Notes under the pieces: generated by a model
Database searches by the model: none
The model's input: only the letters and a program-made list of their open reading frames with translations
What the model was told of the DNA's origin: nothing
Shown: positions 1-9,542 of the stretch, one piece after another
Layout: each line of letters starts with the position of its first letter
How positions within the stretch are numbered: the stretch's first letter is position 1
Translations under genes and position numbers: made by a program
NCBI RefSeq assembly: GCF_016714285.1
Contig: NZ_JADJNN010000008.1
Span: 62,001 to 126,000, forward strand
Origin: Nannocystis sp.
Lineage (GTDB): Bacteria > Myxococcota_A > Polyangia > Nannocystales > Nannocystaceae
Reading direction: 5' to 3'
DNA length: 64,000 nt

Positions 1-366
1 CAGGGCGCCCGAGCTGCTGATGTGCAGCTGCGGCGCGCCGCCGAGGTCGGCGAGGGCGGCGGCGAGGCTGCCCTCGCGCTCGTCGTGGCCGCGCAGGAGG
101 CCGAGCAGGAGGGCGCTGAGGCCCGGGCGATCGGGCGGGTCGCTGGCGTGGCCGAGGCGGAGCGACAGGCCGAGGGCGACGCTGCGCGGGCCGGCGCCGG
201 GGCGCGTGATCGGGGTGAAGTGCAGCGGCACGTCGGCGACGACGAGGCGACGGGTGGCGGGCGCGGGCGGGAGCGCGGGCGCGGGCGGGGCCGGCGGCGG
301 CGTGCGCCGCCAGACCGAGCAGGCGAGGGTGGCGGCGGCGAGGGTGAGGACGAGGGCGCGAGACAT
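1..366 (-). CDS. M16-family peptidase-like lipoprotein, C-terminus beyond window
   Basis: This gene reads leftwards off the window edge; 122 codons are visible from the ATG at 366. The N-terminus is a lipoprotein signal peptide with lipobox Thr-Leu-Ala-Cys (Cys16), then a Pro/Ala-rich linker. From about residue 60 it looks like the start of an M16 (insulinase-type) domain: a beta-strand with Gly-Leu-Ser-Leu-Arg and then a 'GHASDPPDRPGLSALLLGLL' segment where active M16 proteins have the HxxEH zinc helix. The zinc residues are absent in what is visible, so I infer the non-catalytic partner subunit. It lies downstream of, and on the same strand as, the HVVEH-bearing M16 gene at 517-1857, matching the known active/inactive M16B pairs. 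The spacer between them is a repeat array. Confidence 0.6.
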   Translation of the reverse strand, partial: MSRALVLTLAAATLACSVWRRTPPPAPPAPALPPAPATRRLVVADVPLHFTPITRPGAGPRSVALGLSLRLGHASDPPDRPGLSALLLGLLRGHDEREGSLAAALADLGGAPQLHISSSGAL

Positions 367-516
367 GGCGCGGGGGACAGGTGCGAGGAGACAGGTGCGA
401 AGGGACAGGTTGGAAGGGACAGGTGGGATGGCCGCGGGGACAGGTGCGAAGGGACAGGTGGGGATGGCCGAAGGGACAGGTGGGAGGGGACCGGTGGGGA
501 TGGCCGAAGGGACAGC
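367..516. repeat. Array of TGTCC/GGACA half-site repeats
   Basis: The 150-base gap between the two M16 genes consists almost entirely of imperfect copies of GGGACAGGTGNGAAG and GGGATGGCCGAAG, with about nine GGACAGGT-like cores. Read towards the downstream gene the core is ACCTGTCCCTTCG. The same core appears as single palindromes elsewhere in the window. No gene is seen here. Confidence 0.75.
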
Positions 517-1857
517 TCAGGTGGGTGGGGTGGCGAGGATGATGGCGCGGCGCGGGGCGGCGAGGAGGGTCCTGGCGGCGGCGGCGACGTCGGCGGGGGT
601 GACGGCGAGCCACTGGGCGAGGTCGTGCTCGAGGCGGTCGGGGTCGCCGAATGCGGCGGCGTAGCCAGACAGGAGGCTGGCGCGGGTGAGCAGGTCCTGG
701 GGGGCGCGGCGCAGGCGCTGGGCGAGGCGCAGGCGGGCGCGGCGGAGCTCGGGCTCGGCGAGCTCGCCGGCGGCGACGCGGGCGAGCACGCCGTCGATCG
801 CGGCGAGCAGGCGGGCCCCGTCGCTGCCGGGCGGGCCGATCAGCTCGATGACGGCGACCGACTGCTGCGGCTGGCTGAACTGCTCGGCGCCCAGGGCGGC
901 GACGAGGGCGGCGTCGGGGCCGGCGAGGCGGCGGAAGGCGCCGGCGTGGAGGGCCGCGAACAGGACGTCGAGGGCGGCGTCGCCGTCGGCGTGCAGGCCC
1001 GGGCTGGCCCAGCCGCACAGGGCGCTCGGCGGGCCGCCGGTGGCGACGCGCTCGTGCTGCGGGCCGTCGGCGGGGAGCGGCGGGAGCGGGCGCGGGCGCC
1101 TGTCCCGGGGGACAGGTGAGCCGGGGATGCTGGCGAAGTAGCGGTCGATCTGGGCGCGGGTGTCTTGCGGGAGGTCGCCGACGATCGTGAGGGTGGCGTT
1201 GCTCGGGGTGTAGTGGGCGGCGAGGAAGGCGTCGACGTCGGCGGGGCGGATCGCGGCGATCGCCGCGTGCGGGCCGATGACGGTGTGGTGGTAGGGGTGC
1301 TCGGGCGGGAAGAGGCGGGCGAACAGGCGCTCGATGCGGGCGCCGCGGGGGTCGGTCTCGCGTCGCTGGCGGCGCTCCTGGGCGACGATCGCCTGCACCG
1401 AGGCGAGGGTGTGGGCGCCGGTGCTGCCGCGCAGGTAGCCCATGCGGTCGGCCTCGAGCCACAGCACGGTGGCGAGGCCGGCCTGCGGGGCGAGGGTGTA
1501 GTACTCGCTGCTGTGGAGGTCGGTCTCGGCGTTGTCGTGGTGGATGAAGGCGCGGGCGCGGGCGCGTTCGCGGGCCTCGGCGTCGATGTGGCGCGAGCCC
1601 GCGAACATGAGGTGCTCGACGACGTGGGCGAGGCCGCGGCGCTGCGGCGGATCGTCGACGGCGCCGACGTGGTAGCGCAGGTGCACGGCGACGAGCGGGA
1701 GCCGGGCGTCGCGGCGGAGGATGACCTCGAGGCCGTTGGCGAGGTGGTAGTGCGCGTCGCCGGGGGCGCGGGCGGAGCTCGGGGTCGCGGGGGCGAGGTC
1801 CGGTGCCGCGGGCGCGAGGGCCAGCCAGGCGGGCAGCAGGGCGGCGAGGATGCGCAC
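517..1857 (-). CDS. M16 family zinc metallopeptidase, secreted
   Basis: A 446-residue M16B-type peptidase. The start chosen is the GTG at 1857, because it opens directly into a signal peptide (V-R-I-L-A-A-L-L-P-A-W-L-A-L-A) and all upstream sequence in this frame is the shadow of the opposite-strand gene at 2077. The inverted zinc motif is present as HVVEH inside RGLAHVVEHLMFAGSRH, followed by the usual HNAETDLHSSEYYT stretch, so this is the catalytic member of the pair. Two half-domains of about 200 residues fit one M16B chain. Between the halves the chain carries SPVPRDRRPRP, encoded by a palindromic element at 1099-1118. Exported location and pairing with the lipoprotein at 1-366 are inferred. 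Confidence 0.85.
   Translation of the reverse strand: MRILAALLPAWLALAPAAPDLAPATPSSARAPGDAHYHLANGLEVILRRDARLPLVAVHLRYHVGAVDDPPQRRGLAHVVEHLMFAGSRHIDAEARERARARAFIHHDNAETDLHSSEYYTLAPQAGLATVLWLEADRMGYLRGSTGAHTLASVQAIVAQERRQRRETDPRGARIERLFARLFPPEHPYHHTVIGPHAAIAAIRPADVDAFLAAHYTPSNATLTIVGDLPQDTRAQIDRYFASIPGSPVPRDRRPRPLPPLPADGPQHERVATGGPPSALCGWASPGLHADGDAALDVLFAALHAGAFRRLAGPDAALVAALGAEQFSQPQQSVAVIELIGPPGSDGARLLAAIDGVLARVAAGELAEPELRRARLRLAQRLRRAPQDLLTRASLLSGYAAAFGDPDRLEHDLAQWLAVTPADVAAAARTLLAAPRRAIILATPPT
1099..1118. repeat. Palindromic element inside the M16 gene
   Basis: CCTGTCCCGGGGGACAGG is a near-perfect inverted repeat read in frame as Pro-Val-Pro-Arg-Asp-Arg in a Pro-rich inter-domain segment, so it does not break the gene. 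Confidence 0.6.
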
Positions 1858-2076
1858 GAATTGACCATGGGGCGACGACGTCGCGGGGGTCAAGGGCAGG
1901 GCCGGTCGCGGTCCGATCGGGTGGGCGCGAAGCGGGGCGCGCAGGGACGGCGGAGCGTGAAAGGCGGCGCACACTCGGGCCGGGGCGGGCCTGGGATCCG
2001 TACGGGGCGGGCGGCGCCGCGGTCGTGAAGGCCGGCAGAGAAATCTGGTAATGCTCGGGCCGCCGCGGAGCCTCGC

Positions 2077-3333
2077 TTGTCCACCTCCTCGACTCCTCCC
2101 TCCGGCGATCGCCAGACCCCGCCCCAGGTGGTGCGGCCGGACCTGCCGCCGCGCTTCGAGCTCGACCACGACTTCACGGAGGCGCTGGCCCACATCGCGG
2201 CGATCCGGACCCGCCGCAAGCTCGAGCGCGACCCGGTGTACCGCGAGATCAAGCCGCAGCTCGAGCGGGTGCTGCGGGGCTTCGAGTGGGACCTCGAGCC
2301 GACGCTCGGGACCTCGCTGACGGCGCGGCGGCCGGGCGTGGTGCGGGTGGCGGCGTGGAACGTCGAGCGAGGCAAGCGCTTCGCCGGGCTGCGGCACGCG
2401 CTGACCCACGACCCGGTGCTGCGCGAGGCGGACGTGCTGCTGCTGACGGAGGTCGACATCGGCATGGGTCGCTCGCAAAACCTCAACGTGCCGCGCGAGC
2501 TGGCGGCGGCGCTGGGCATGGGCTACGTGTTCGCCAACTATCACATCGTGCTGGCGGAGGGCGACCGCGGCGAGCGCGGGCACGGGATCCCGAACACCAA
2601 GGCGATGCACGGCTGCGCCCTGCTGACCCGCTTCCCGGTGCTGCGCTTCGAGGCGGTCGACCTGGCGGAGCGCAAGGACAAGTTCCACGCGACCGAGAAG
2701 CGCATCGGCAACAAGCGCACGCTGCTGTGCGAGCTGCTGCTGCCGGACGGGCCGCTGTCGCTGGCGCTGGTGCACCTCGATCCCTTCACGGGGCCGCGGC
2801 ACCGGGCGGGCCAGCTGCGGCAGATCGTCGCCCGGCTGCGGCGCTTCGGCGGCGAGCGGATGCTGCTCGGCGGCGACCTCAACACCAACACCTACGACCT
2901 CGGCAGCGGCCAGGGGATGCTCTACAACATGCTCTACAAGCTCACGCGCTTCGGCTTCGAGGGCACGGTGGAGCAGTACATGAAGCCGGAGGAGATCCTC
3001 GAGCGCAAGGTGTTCGACGCGCTGCGAGCGGGCGGGCTGGCGATCGAGGGCTTCAACGACTTCGCCCGCGGGACCATTTACTACGACGTGTACGACCCGG
3101 AGATGGCGCGCAAGGCCCTCGACTACCTGCCGAAGCCGGTGTGTCGGTGGTTGATGGGCTGGCTCGAGCGCCGGCTCGAGCCGTGGGACGGCCGGGTGCC
3201 GCTGCGGGTCGACTGGTTCGCGGGCGCCGGGCTGCGACCGCGCTCGCCGCAGGTGATCGAGCGGCCGATGGTCGACGGGCAGATCATCAGCGACCACAAC
3301 CCGATCCTCGTCGACCTCGAGCTGGCGAACTAG
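2077..3333 (+). CDS. Endonuclease/exonuclease/phosphatase (EEP) fold hydrolase
   Basis: About 418 residues. The EEP/DNase I-like metal-dependent phosphoesterase fold is shown by AAWNVERG (Asn of motif I), LLLTEVD (catalytic Glu), LVHLDPF, GGDLNTNTYD (Asp/Asn pair) and SDHNPILVD (C-terminal Asp-His). There is no signal peptide or membrane segment, so a cytoplasmic enzyme is likely. The substrate cannot be read from sequence; the family covers nucleases, lipid phosphatases and sphingomyelinases. About 90 N-terminal residues precede the fold, and a segment of about 100 residues after GGDLNTN (residues 270-375) is longer than in minimal family members. The open frame begins at a TTG at 2077. No good ribosome site decides the start, so the N-terminus is uncertain. 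Confidence 0.75.
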   Translation: MSTSSTPPSGDRQTPPQVVRPDLPPRFELDHDFTEALAHIAAIRTRRKLERDPVYREIKPQLERVLRGFEWDLEPTLGTSLTARRPGVVRVAAWNVERGKRFAGLRHALTHDPVLREADVLLLTEVDIGMGRSQNLNVPRELAAALGMGYVFANYHIVLAEGDRGERGHGIPNTKAMHGCALLTRFPVLRFEAVDLAERKDKFHATEKRIGNKRTLLCELLLPDGPLSLALVHLDPFTGPRHRAGQLRQIVARLRRFGGERMLLGGDLNTNTYDLGSGQGMLYNMLYKLTRFGFEGTVEQYMKPEEILERKVFDALRAGGLAIEGFNDFARGTIYYDVYDPEMARKALDYLPKPVCRWLMGWLERRLEPWDGRVPLRVDWFAGAGLRPRSPQVIERPMVDGQIISDHNPILVDLELAN

Positions 3334-3494
3334 GGCGCCGCGGACGTCGCACGACGTCGCCGATGCTGTGTCGAGCTACGAGGCGGCCACGAAGCGTGGT
3401 CGCGCGGGCGCGTGGTCGCGCGGGCGGGTGTGGGTGGGCCTGTCGCTGCGGGCGAGAGACGGGTAAATTCGCGGCCCGTGGAGGCGCAGCGGAC

Positions 3495-5282
<1,788 letters not shown>

Positions 5283-5302
5283 CCCGGGCTGGCCCCCGGG
5301 AC

Positions 5303-7795
5303 ATGCGCCGAAGGACATGGCAGATCGGACATGTCCTCGCGGCCATGTTGATCGCGGGCTGCGCGGCGCGGGGCAAGGGGACGGCGGCAGCGAGCGCGCC
5401 AGCGGCCGAGCAGGCGGCGACGGGCGGCGGGGCGGCGATCGCTGCGTGCACGCAGCAGGCGGCGGTCGTGGAGCTGGCGCTCGAGCGGCACGCGGATCGC
5501 TACCTGTGGGAGGAGATCGAGGCGCTCGTGCAGCGCTGGGTCGCGGCGGGTGGGGCGGGGTCCGGCGTCACGGCGGGCGGCGGGACGGCGGGGTCCGGCG
5601 TCACGGCGGGCGAGCTCGTGGCCTGCGGGCAGGTGGCCGAGGCGGCCTTGTTGGCGGCGGCGCGGCGCTGGGCCGAGGCGGGTGCGCGTGGCGGCGGTGG
5701 GCAGGACCACGACCTGGCGCAGCGGGCCTACCGGGCGCTGGCGAGCCACTTCCCGGGGGCGGAGCAGGAGCTGGACTTCGCGTTCGGGCGGCTCGACTGG
5801 GCGCGGGCGCTGCGGACCGCGAACGAGCTCGGCGAGCAGACGCTGGCGGCCGAGCTCTACGCGTCGGCGCAGCAGCACCACGCAGCGGCGCTGCGGCGCG
5901 GCGGGCTGCGGCCGGAGCAGGCGCGCATGGCAGCGAGCGAGCAGCTCGAGGCGACGCGGCGGGTGCTCGACTACCAGGCGGGCTGGCAGCCGACGGCGTG
6001 GTCGCCCGAGCCGTGGATCTGCGCGCCGGACCCGGGCGGGCGCTGCGTGACGCGGCCGAGCTCGGCGGTGACGATCCCGCTGCCGCCGGCCGAGGCGCAG
6101 ATGCTGGCGGCGTACGAGCTGTACCTGGGGGAGCCGGCGACGCGCGAGCTGCCGGAGGCGGCGACGGTGGCGGTCGATAGGGCCGAGCTGCTGCTGCGGC
6201 ACGGTCGGCTGGCGGAGGCGGAGGCGGGGCTGCGCGAGGTGCTGCGGGCGCGCGACGGCGACGCGGTCGGGGCGCGGGCGGGGCTGCTGCTGCTGCGATC
6301 GCTGCAGGCGCGCTGGCAAGATCCGGCGGCCTCGCCGGCCGCGCAGGCGCGGGCGCGGGCGGGGCTCATCGCCACCACGAGCGAGCTGCAGCGGCTGCGG
6401 GCGTGGCACCTGGCGACCCCGGCGGGCGAGGAGATCCGGCGGGCGACGCCGGGGCTGCGGGCGGCGGCGCTGTGGCAGGCGGCCGCGGCGGCGCGCGCGA
6501 GCGGGGCCTTCGCCGAGTGCGCGCAGGTCCTCGAGGACATGTCCGAAGAGACCGGTCCCGAAGGCCAGCCGGAGTCGACGCTGCGCTTCGAGGCGGCGGC
6601 GTGTCACGAGGAGGGCGGGGCCTTCGCGGCGGCGATCGCCGGCTACGGCGAGTGGCTGCGCCGCTTCGTCGGCGAGCCGCGGACGGCGGAGGCCTTGCTG
6701 CGCCTGGCCCGGATCAACGAGCGGGTGCAGAACGTCGAGGACGCGCGCGACTACTACATCCGCTTCGTGGCGCTGGCGCCGGGCGACGCGCGGGCGAACG
6801 AGGCGAGGCGGCGATCGATCGCGCTGGCGCTGGTGACCGGGACGGTCGACGCGGAGCAGGTGGCGGCGCTGACCCGCGATCGTCGCAGCGGTGATCGGCG
6901 GCTGGCGGCGGCGATCCGGTTTCGTACGGAGGTGCGCCCCGGGAGCCCGCTCGAGCGGGTGGCGGCGTACCTGCAACAGTTCGGGCGCGACGGCGGGGAG
7001 GAGCGGCTGGCGATCGCCCACCTGCGGGCGGCGGAGGCGTTGATGCGCAGCTCGTGCCCGGTCGGGGCGCTCGAGGGTCTGTGCGTCGAGGTGACGCGCG
7101 ACCGGACGCTCGGGCGGGTGCTGCCGCGGGACCGCGGTCAGGTGACGCAGGCGCGGGCGCACCTGCAGGCGGCCGCGGGTTTCCTCAACGCGAGGCCGGG
7201 GCCGGACGGGCTCGAGGCGCCGCTGGCGGTGGCGCCGGCCGAGCTGGCGGCGGCGCGGCGGGTGCTGAGCCTGCTGCTCGGGGACCTCGGGGCCGAGGCG
7301 GCGCTGCTGACCCGGCCGCCCGACAGCCACGAGCCGACGCGATCGCGGCAGTGGTTCGAGCGGCGGGTGAGCGAGGTGCAGCGGATGCAGGTGGTGTACG
7401 AGGGGGTCAACCCGGGGGCGGGGCGCGACGTGGCGCTGGCGAGGACGGCGGCGGAGACCAGCGCGAGCGACCGCTTCGCGGCGGTGATCGAGGCCCGCAA
7501 GGCGCAGGTGTTCGAGGCGGACATCGGCCTGCTCGAGGAGGTGTCGCGGGCGATCGCGGGGCAGAGCGCGGCGGGCTCGGACGGGGCCGCGCTGGCGGCG
7601 ACGATGCAGCGCCTGGCCGACTTGCGGCGCGGCGAGGTGTTCGACGCGTATCACCGCTGCATCGAGCTGGTGGCGCTGTGGGGCGACGACCCGGACGGGC
7701 GCGCCGAGAGCTGCCGCGCGGGGCTCGGGCGGCTGGTGCAGCGGCACGAGGCGCGGCTCGAGTATGTGCCGGACCTGCGCGGGCGGGTGCGCTGA
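5303..7795 (+). CDS. Large TPR-containing lipoprotein
   Basis: An 830-residue lipoprotein starting at the ATG at 5303, 20 bases after the kinase stop. Its signal peptide has the lipobox Leu-Ile-Ala-Gly-Cys (Cys20). An early segment holds two copies of GSGVTAG from a short DNA repeat (about 5556-5612). The body is Ala/Arg/Glu-rich helical sequence; around residues 430-510 it shows clear tetratricopeptide-like units (FAAAIAGYGEWLRRF, then RLARINERVQNVEDARDYYI), typical of scaffold lipoproteins that pair with myxobacterial kinases. No enzyme motif is seen. Palindromic GGACATGTCC sequences fall within its signal peptide (5327-5336) and body (6535-6544). A role as partner or target of the upstream kinase is inferred from position only. 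Confidence 0.75.
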   Translation: MRRRTWQIGHVLAAMLIAGCAARGKGTAAASAPAAEQAATGGGAAIAACTQQAAVVELALERHADRYLWEEIEALVQRWVAAGGAGSGVTAGGGTAGSGVTAGELVACGQVAEAALLAAARRWAEAGARGGGGQDHDLAQRAYRALASHFPGAEQELDFAFGRLDWARALRTANELGEQTLAAELYASAQQHHAAALRRGGLRPEQARMAASEQLEATRRVLDYQAGWQPTAWSPEPWICAPDPGGRCVTRPSSAVTIPLPPAEAQMLAAYELYLGEPATRELPEAATVAVDRAELLLRHGRLAEAEAGLREVLRARDGDAVGARAGLLLLRSLQARWQDPAASPAAQARARAGLIATTSELQRLRAWHLATPAGEEIRRATPGLRAAALWQAAAAARASGAFAECAQVLEDMSEETGPEGQPESTLRFEAAACHEEGGAFAAAIAGYGEWLRRFVGEPRTAEALLRLARINERVQNVEDARDYYIRFVALAPGDARANEARRRSIALALVTGTVDAEQVAALTRDRRSGDRRLAAAIRFRTEVRPGSPLERVAAYLQQFGRDGGEERLAIAHLRAAEALMRSSCPVGALEGLCVEVTRDRTLGRVLPRDRGQVTQARAHLQAAAGFLNARPGPDGLEAPLAVAPAELAAARRVLSLLLGDLGAEAALLTRPPDSHEPTRSRQWFERRVSEVQRMQVVYEGVNPGAGRDVALARTAAETSASDRFAAVIEARKAQVFEADIGLLEEVSRAIAGQSAAGSDGAALAATMQRLADLRRGEVFDAYHRCIELVALWGDDPDGRAESCRAGLGRLVQRHEARLEYVPDLRGRVR
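5327..5336. repeat. GGACATGTCC palindrome in the lipoprotein signal peptide
   Basis: A perfect 10-base palindrome read in frame, following two further GGACATG copies at 5299-5305 and 5313-5319 around the start codon. Confidence 0.5.
6535..6544. repeat. GGACATGTCC palindrome in the TPR lipoprotein gene
   Basis: A perfect palindrome followed by GAAGAGACCGGTCCCGAAGG, together encoding Glu-Asp-Met-Ser-Glu-Glu-Thr-Gly-Pro-Glu-Gly in frame. Confidence 0.45.
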
Positions 7796-7800
7796 GGGGT

Positions 7801-7859
7801 TGGGCAATACGGCGACGACGATCGGGTCAGGGCAATACGTCGACGATGATCGGGGGGTG
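7801..7859. repeat. Short tandem repeat in the spacer 7796-7941
   Basis: GGGCAATACGGCGACGACGA and GGGCAATACGTCGACGATGA lie one after the other with a period of about 30 bases. The surrounding spacer between two convergent genes has no other feature I can support. Confidence 0.4.
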
Positions 7860-7941
7860 GCCGACGGTCATGCTGACGATCGTGAGGTCGCGGGGCAGGG
7901 GGAGGACGAGCCGGCGCGAGGATATCGCGGATTGGGGGGCG

Positions 7942-8559
7942 TCAGTCGGTCACCCGGCAGTAGCAGTACACGAACTCCTGGGCGCTGCCCCATGGCGTCA
8001 CGTGGCGCTCCGTGGCGCTCCCAACCTTGACGAAGGCGGGGCCAAACTCGGCGTGCAGGGTGTCGTCGCTGTAGCGAACAACGTCGAGGCCGCTGCACTT
8101 CTCCGGGCCCTCGGGCCCGAACGTGGCGACGATGACGTGGCCGCCGGGCAGGACCGATCGCCGGACCTGCGCGACATAGCGCGCGCGCTGCTCGGGGTCC
8201 GTGAGGAAGTGGAAGACGGCGCGGTCGTGCCAGACGGCGTAGGTCGCGTCGGGCAGGTCGGCGCGGGTCACGTCGGCGACGCGCCAGTCGACCCTCGCGG
8301 CCCGGTCCCCGAGGCGCTCGCGGGCGACGTCGATGGCGTGCTGCGACAGGTCGAGCACGGTGACGCGGCGATGGCCACGGTCGAGGAGATCGTCGACCAG
8401 AGTCGACGCGCCGCCGCCGACGTCGATGATGGCGTCGTCGGGGCCGACCCCCGTGGCCTCGATCAGGGCGAGCGAGCGAGCGAGGTGCGGGGCGTACCAG
8501 CTCACCCCGTCCGGCGCTTTCGTGGCGTAGACCTTCTCCCAGTGATCGCGGCTGCTCAT
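7942..8559 (-). CDS. Class I SAM-dependent methyltransferase
   Basis: A 205-residue protein. The ATG at 8559 (MSSRDHWEKVYATKAPDGVSWY) is chosen because the longer frame upstream is antisense shadow of the neighbouring gene. It opens with the HWEKVY...D.VSWYQP-like lead seen in small Methyltransf_25-type enzymes, then the SAM-binding motif IIDVGGGAST, VTVLDLS, VADVT and the DRAVFHFL segment. The family methylates small molecules, including thiols and metalloids; the substrate is not evident. Its start is 19 bases downstream of the stop of the LPMO-like gene on the same strand, so the two may be co-transcribed. Confidence 0.85.
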   Translation of the reverse strand: MSSRDHWEKVYATKAPDGVSWYAPHLARSLALIEATGVGPDDAIIDVGGGASTLVDDLLDRGHRRVTVLDLSQHAIDVARERLGDRAARVDWRVADVTRADLPDATYAVWHDRAVFHFLTDPEQRARYVAQVRRSVLPGGHVIVATFGPEGPEKCSGLDVVRYSDDTLHAEFGPAFVKVGSATERHVTPWGSAQEFVYCYCRVTD

Positions 8560-8578
8560 GCTTGCTCCGTGCGAGCGC

Positions 8579-9406
8579 TCAGGCGCGGCGGCGGCGGGTG
8601 CGGAGGCCGAGCAGGCCGAGCATCGCCGCGAGCGGGGCGAGGCGGTTCGTGTTGTTGGTGCTGGCGCAGCCGCAGCCCTTGCTGTCGTCGCTCGCGCCGT
8701 CCGAGCTGCTCCCATCGCTGCCAGCGGCCGTGCCCTCATTGCCCCCGCCGGACGTCGGCTGCTCACCCGTGACGGAGGCGGCGCCCGAGCTGCTCTCGGC
8801 CTGCGAGCTCGTGCTGCCATCGCTGCTCGTCGACGTCTCGACCGCACCGCCCTCCACCGATACCGCCGCGCAGTGGTGATAGAAGCAGCCGCCGGGGTTG
8901 TTGAGGCCGTGGGCGGACATGAATTGGATGACCTGCAGGGTGCAGTTCGTGCAGCTGATGCCGTCGGGCACGGTGACGTCGATCGACTGCGGTCCGCCGA
9001 AGGGCGCGTCGTGCAGGAAGACGCCGTCGGCGAGCACCGGGAAGACCGGGGGATCCTGGATCAGCGTGGTGCCGCAGGCTTGCGCGCCCGCGGTGACCGG
9101 CGGCTCGGCGGGGATGTCGGCGAGGTCGCTGACGAGGGCGATGCGGTAGTGGCCGGGGTGAAAGATCGTCTCGTTGATCGTGACCGTGATGGTGTCGCCA
9201 GCCTGGTAGGCGGTGACCATGCCGGTGGCGACCTCGTTGCCGTCGGCGCCGCAGGGCGGGGCCTTCTGCGGGTCACCGAGCGGGCCCTGATCGTAGACGG
9301 CGGGCGGCGACTGCAGGACGAAGTGGGCCTGCGCGAGGGCCGGGGCGAGGCCTGCAGTGAGGGCGGCGATGGCGAGGATGCGACGAGACGAGCTTGGGGG
9401 GAGCAC
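8579..9406 (-). CDS. LPMO-like secreted protein with MYXO-CTERM tail
   Basis: A 275-residue protein from the GTG at 9406, with a TATCGT hexamer 7 bases before it. The signal peptide ends Ala-Leu-Ala-Gln-Ala, so cleavage would leave His28 as the new N-terminus, the hallmark of copper 'histidine-brace' polysaccharide monooxygenases. The following HFVLQSPPAVYDQ, GDPQKAPPCG and IFHPGHYRIAL (His83/His86 as further ligand candidates) match my memory of the SCE4755-type LPMO-like family of myxobacteria. After about residue 200 come a Ser/Gly linker and a MYXO-CTERM tail: GCGCAS, a hydrophobic helix and RTRRRRA, which directs proteins to the outer surface after processing. Oxidative activity is inferred. 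Confidence 0.8.
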   Translation of the reverse strand: MLPPSSSRRILAIAALTAGLAPALAQAHFVLQSPPAVYDQGPLGDPQKAPPCGADGNEVATGMVTAYQAGDTITVTINETIFHPGHYRIALVSDLADIPAEPPVTAGAQACGTTLIQDPPVFPVLADGVFLHDAPFGGPQSIDVTVPDGISCTNCTLQVIQFMSAHGLNNPGGCFYHHCAAVSVEGGAVETSTSSDGSTSSQAESSSGAASVTGEQPTSGGGNEGTAAGSDGSSSDGASDDSKGCGCASTNNTNRLAPLAAMLGLLGLRTRRRRA

Positions 9407-9413
9407 GCGGGCG

Positions 9414-9419
9414 ACGATA
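9414..9419 (-). promoter_or_regulatory. -10-like TATCGT, leaderless spacing
   Basis: TATCGT on the minus strand, 7 bases before the GTG of the LPMO-like gene; no -35 element is clear. Confidence 0.4.
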
Positions 9420-9542
9420 CACGAAGGGCCGCAGGCGGCGACAGGAACACGCCGGCGCAGCGGCACCGGACCGTGCGGGTGGCGAATGTGTTGTGCCGTC
9501 ACTCTGCGAGCTCGAGCAGGCGCTGGTTGCTGCGTTGCGCTC

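Noticed and set aside
517..3297. One 926-residue reading frame covering the M16 gene and beyond
   Set aside because: Residues before the GTG at 1857 are low-complexity Arg/His/Pro sequence antisense to the EEP-fold gene; the signal peptide marks the real start.
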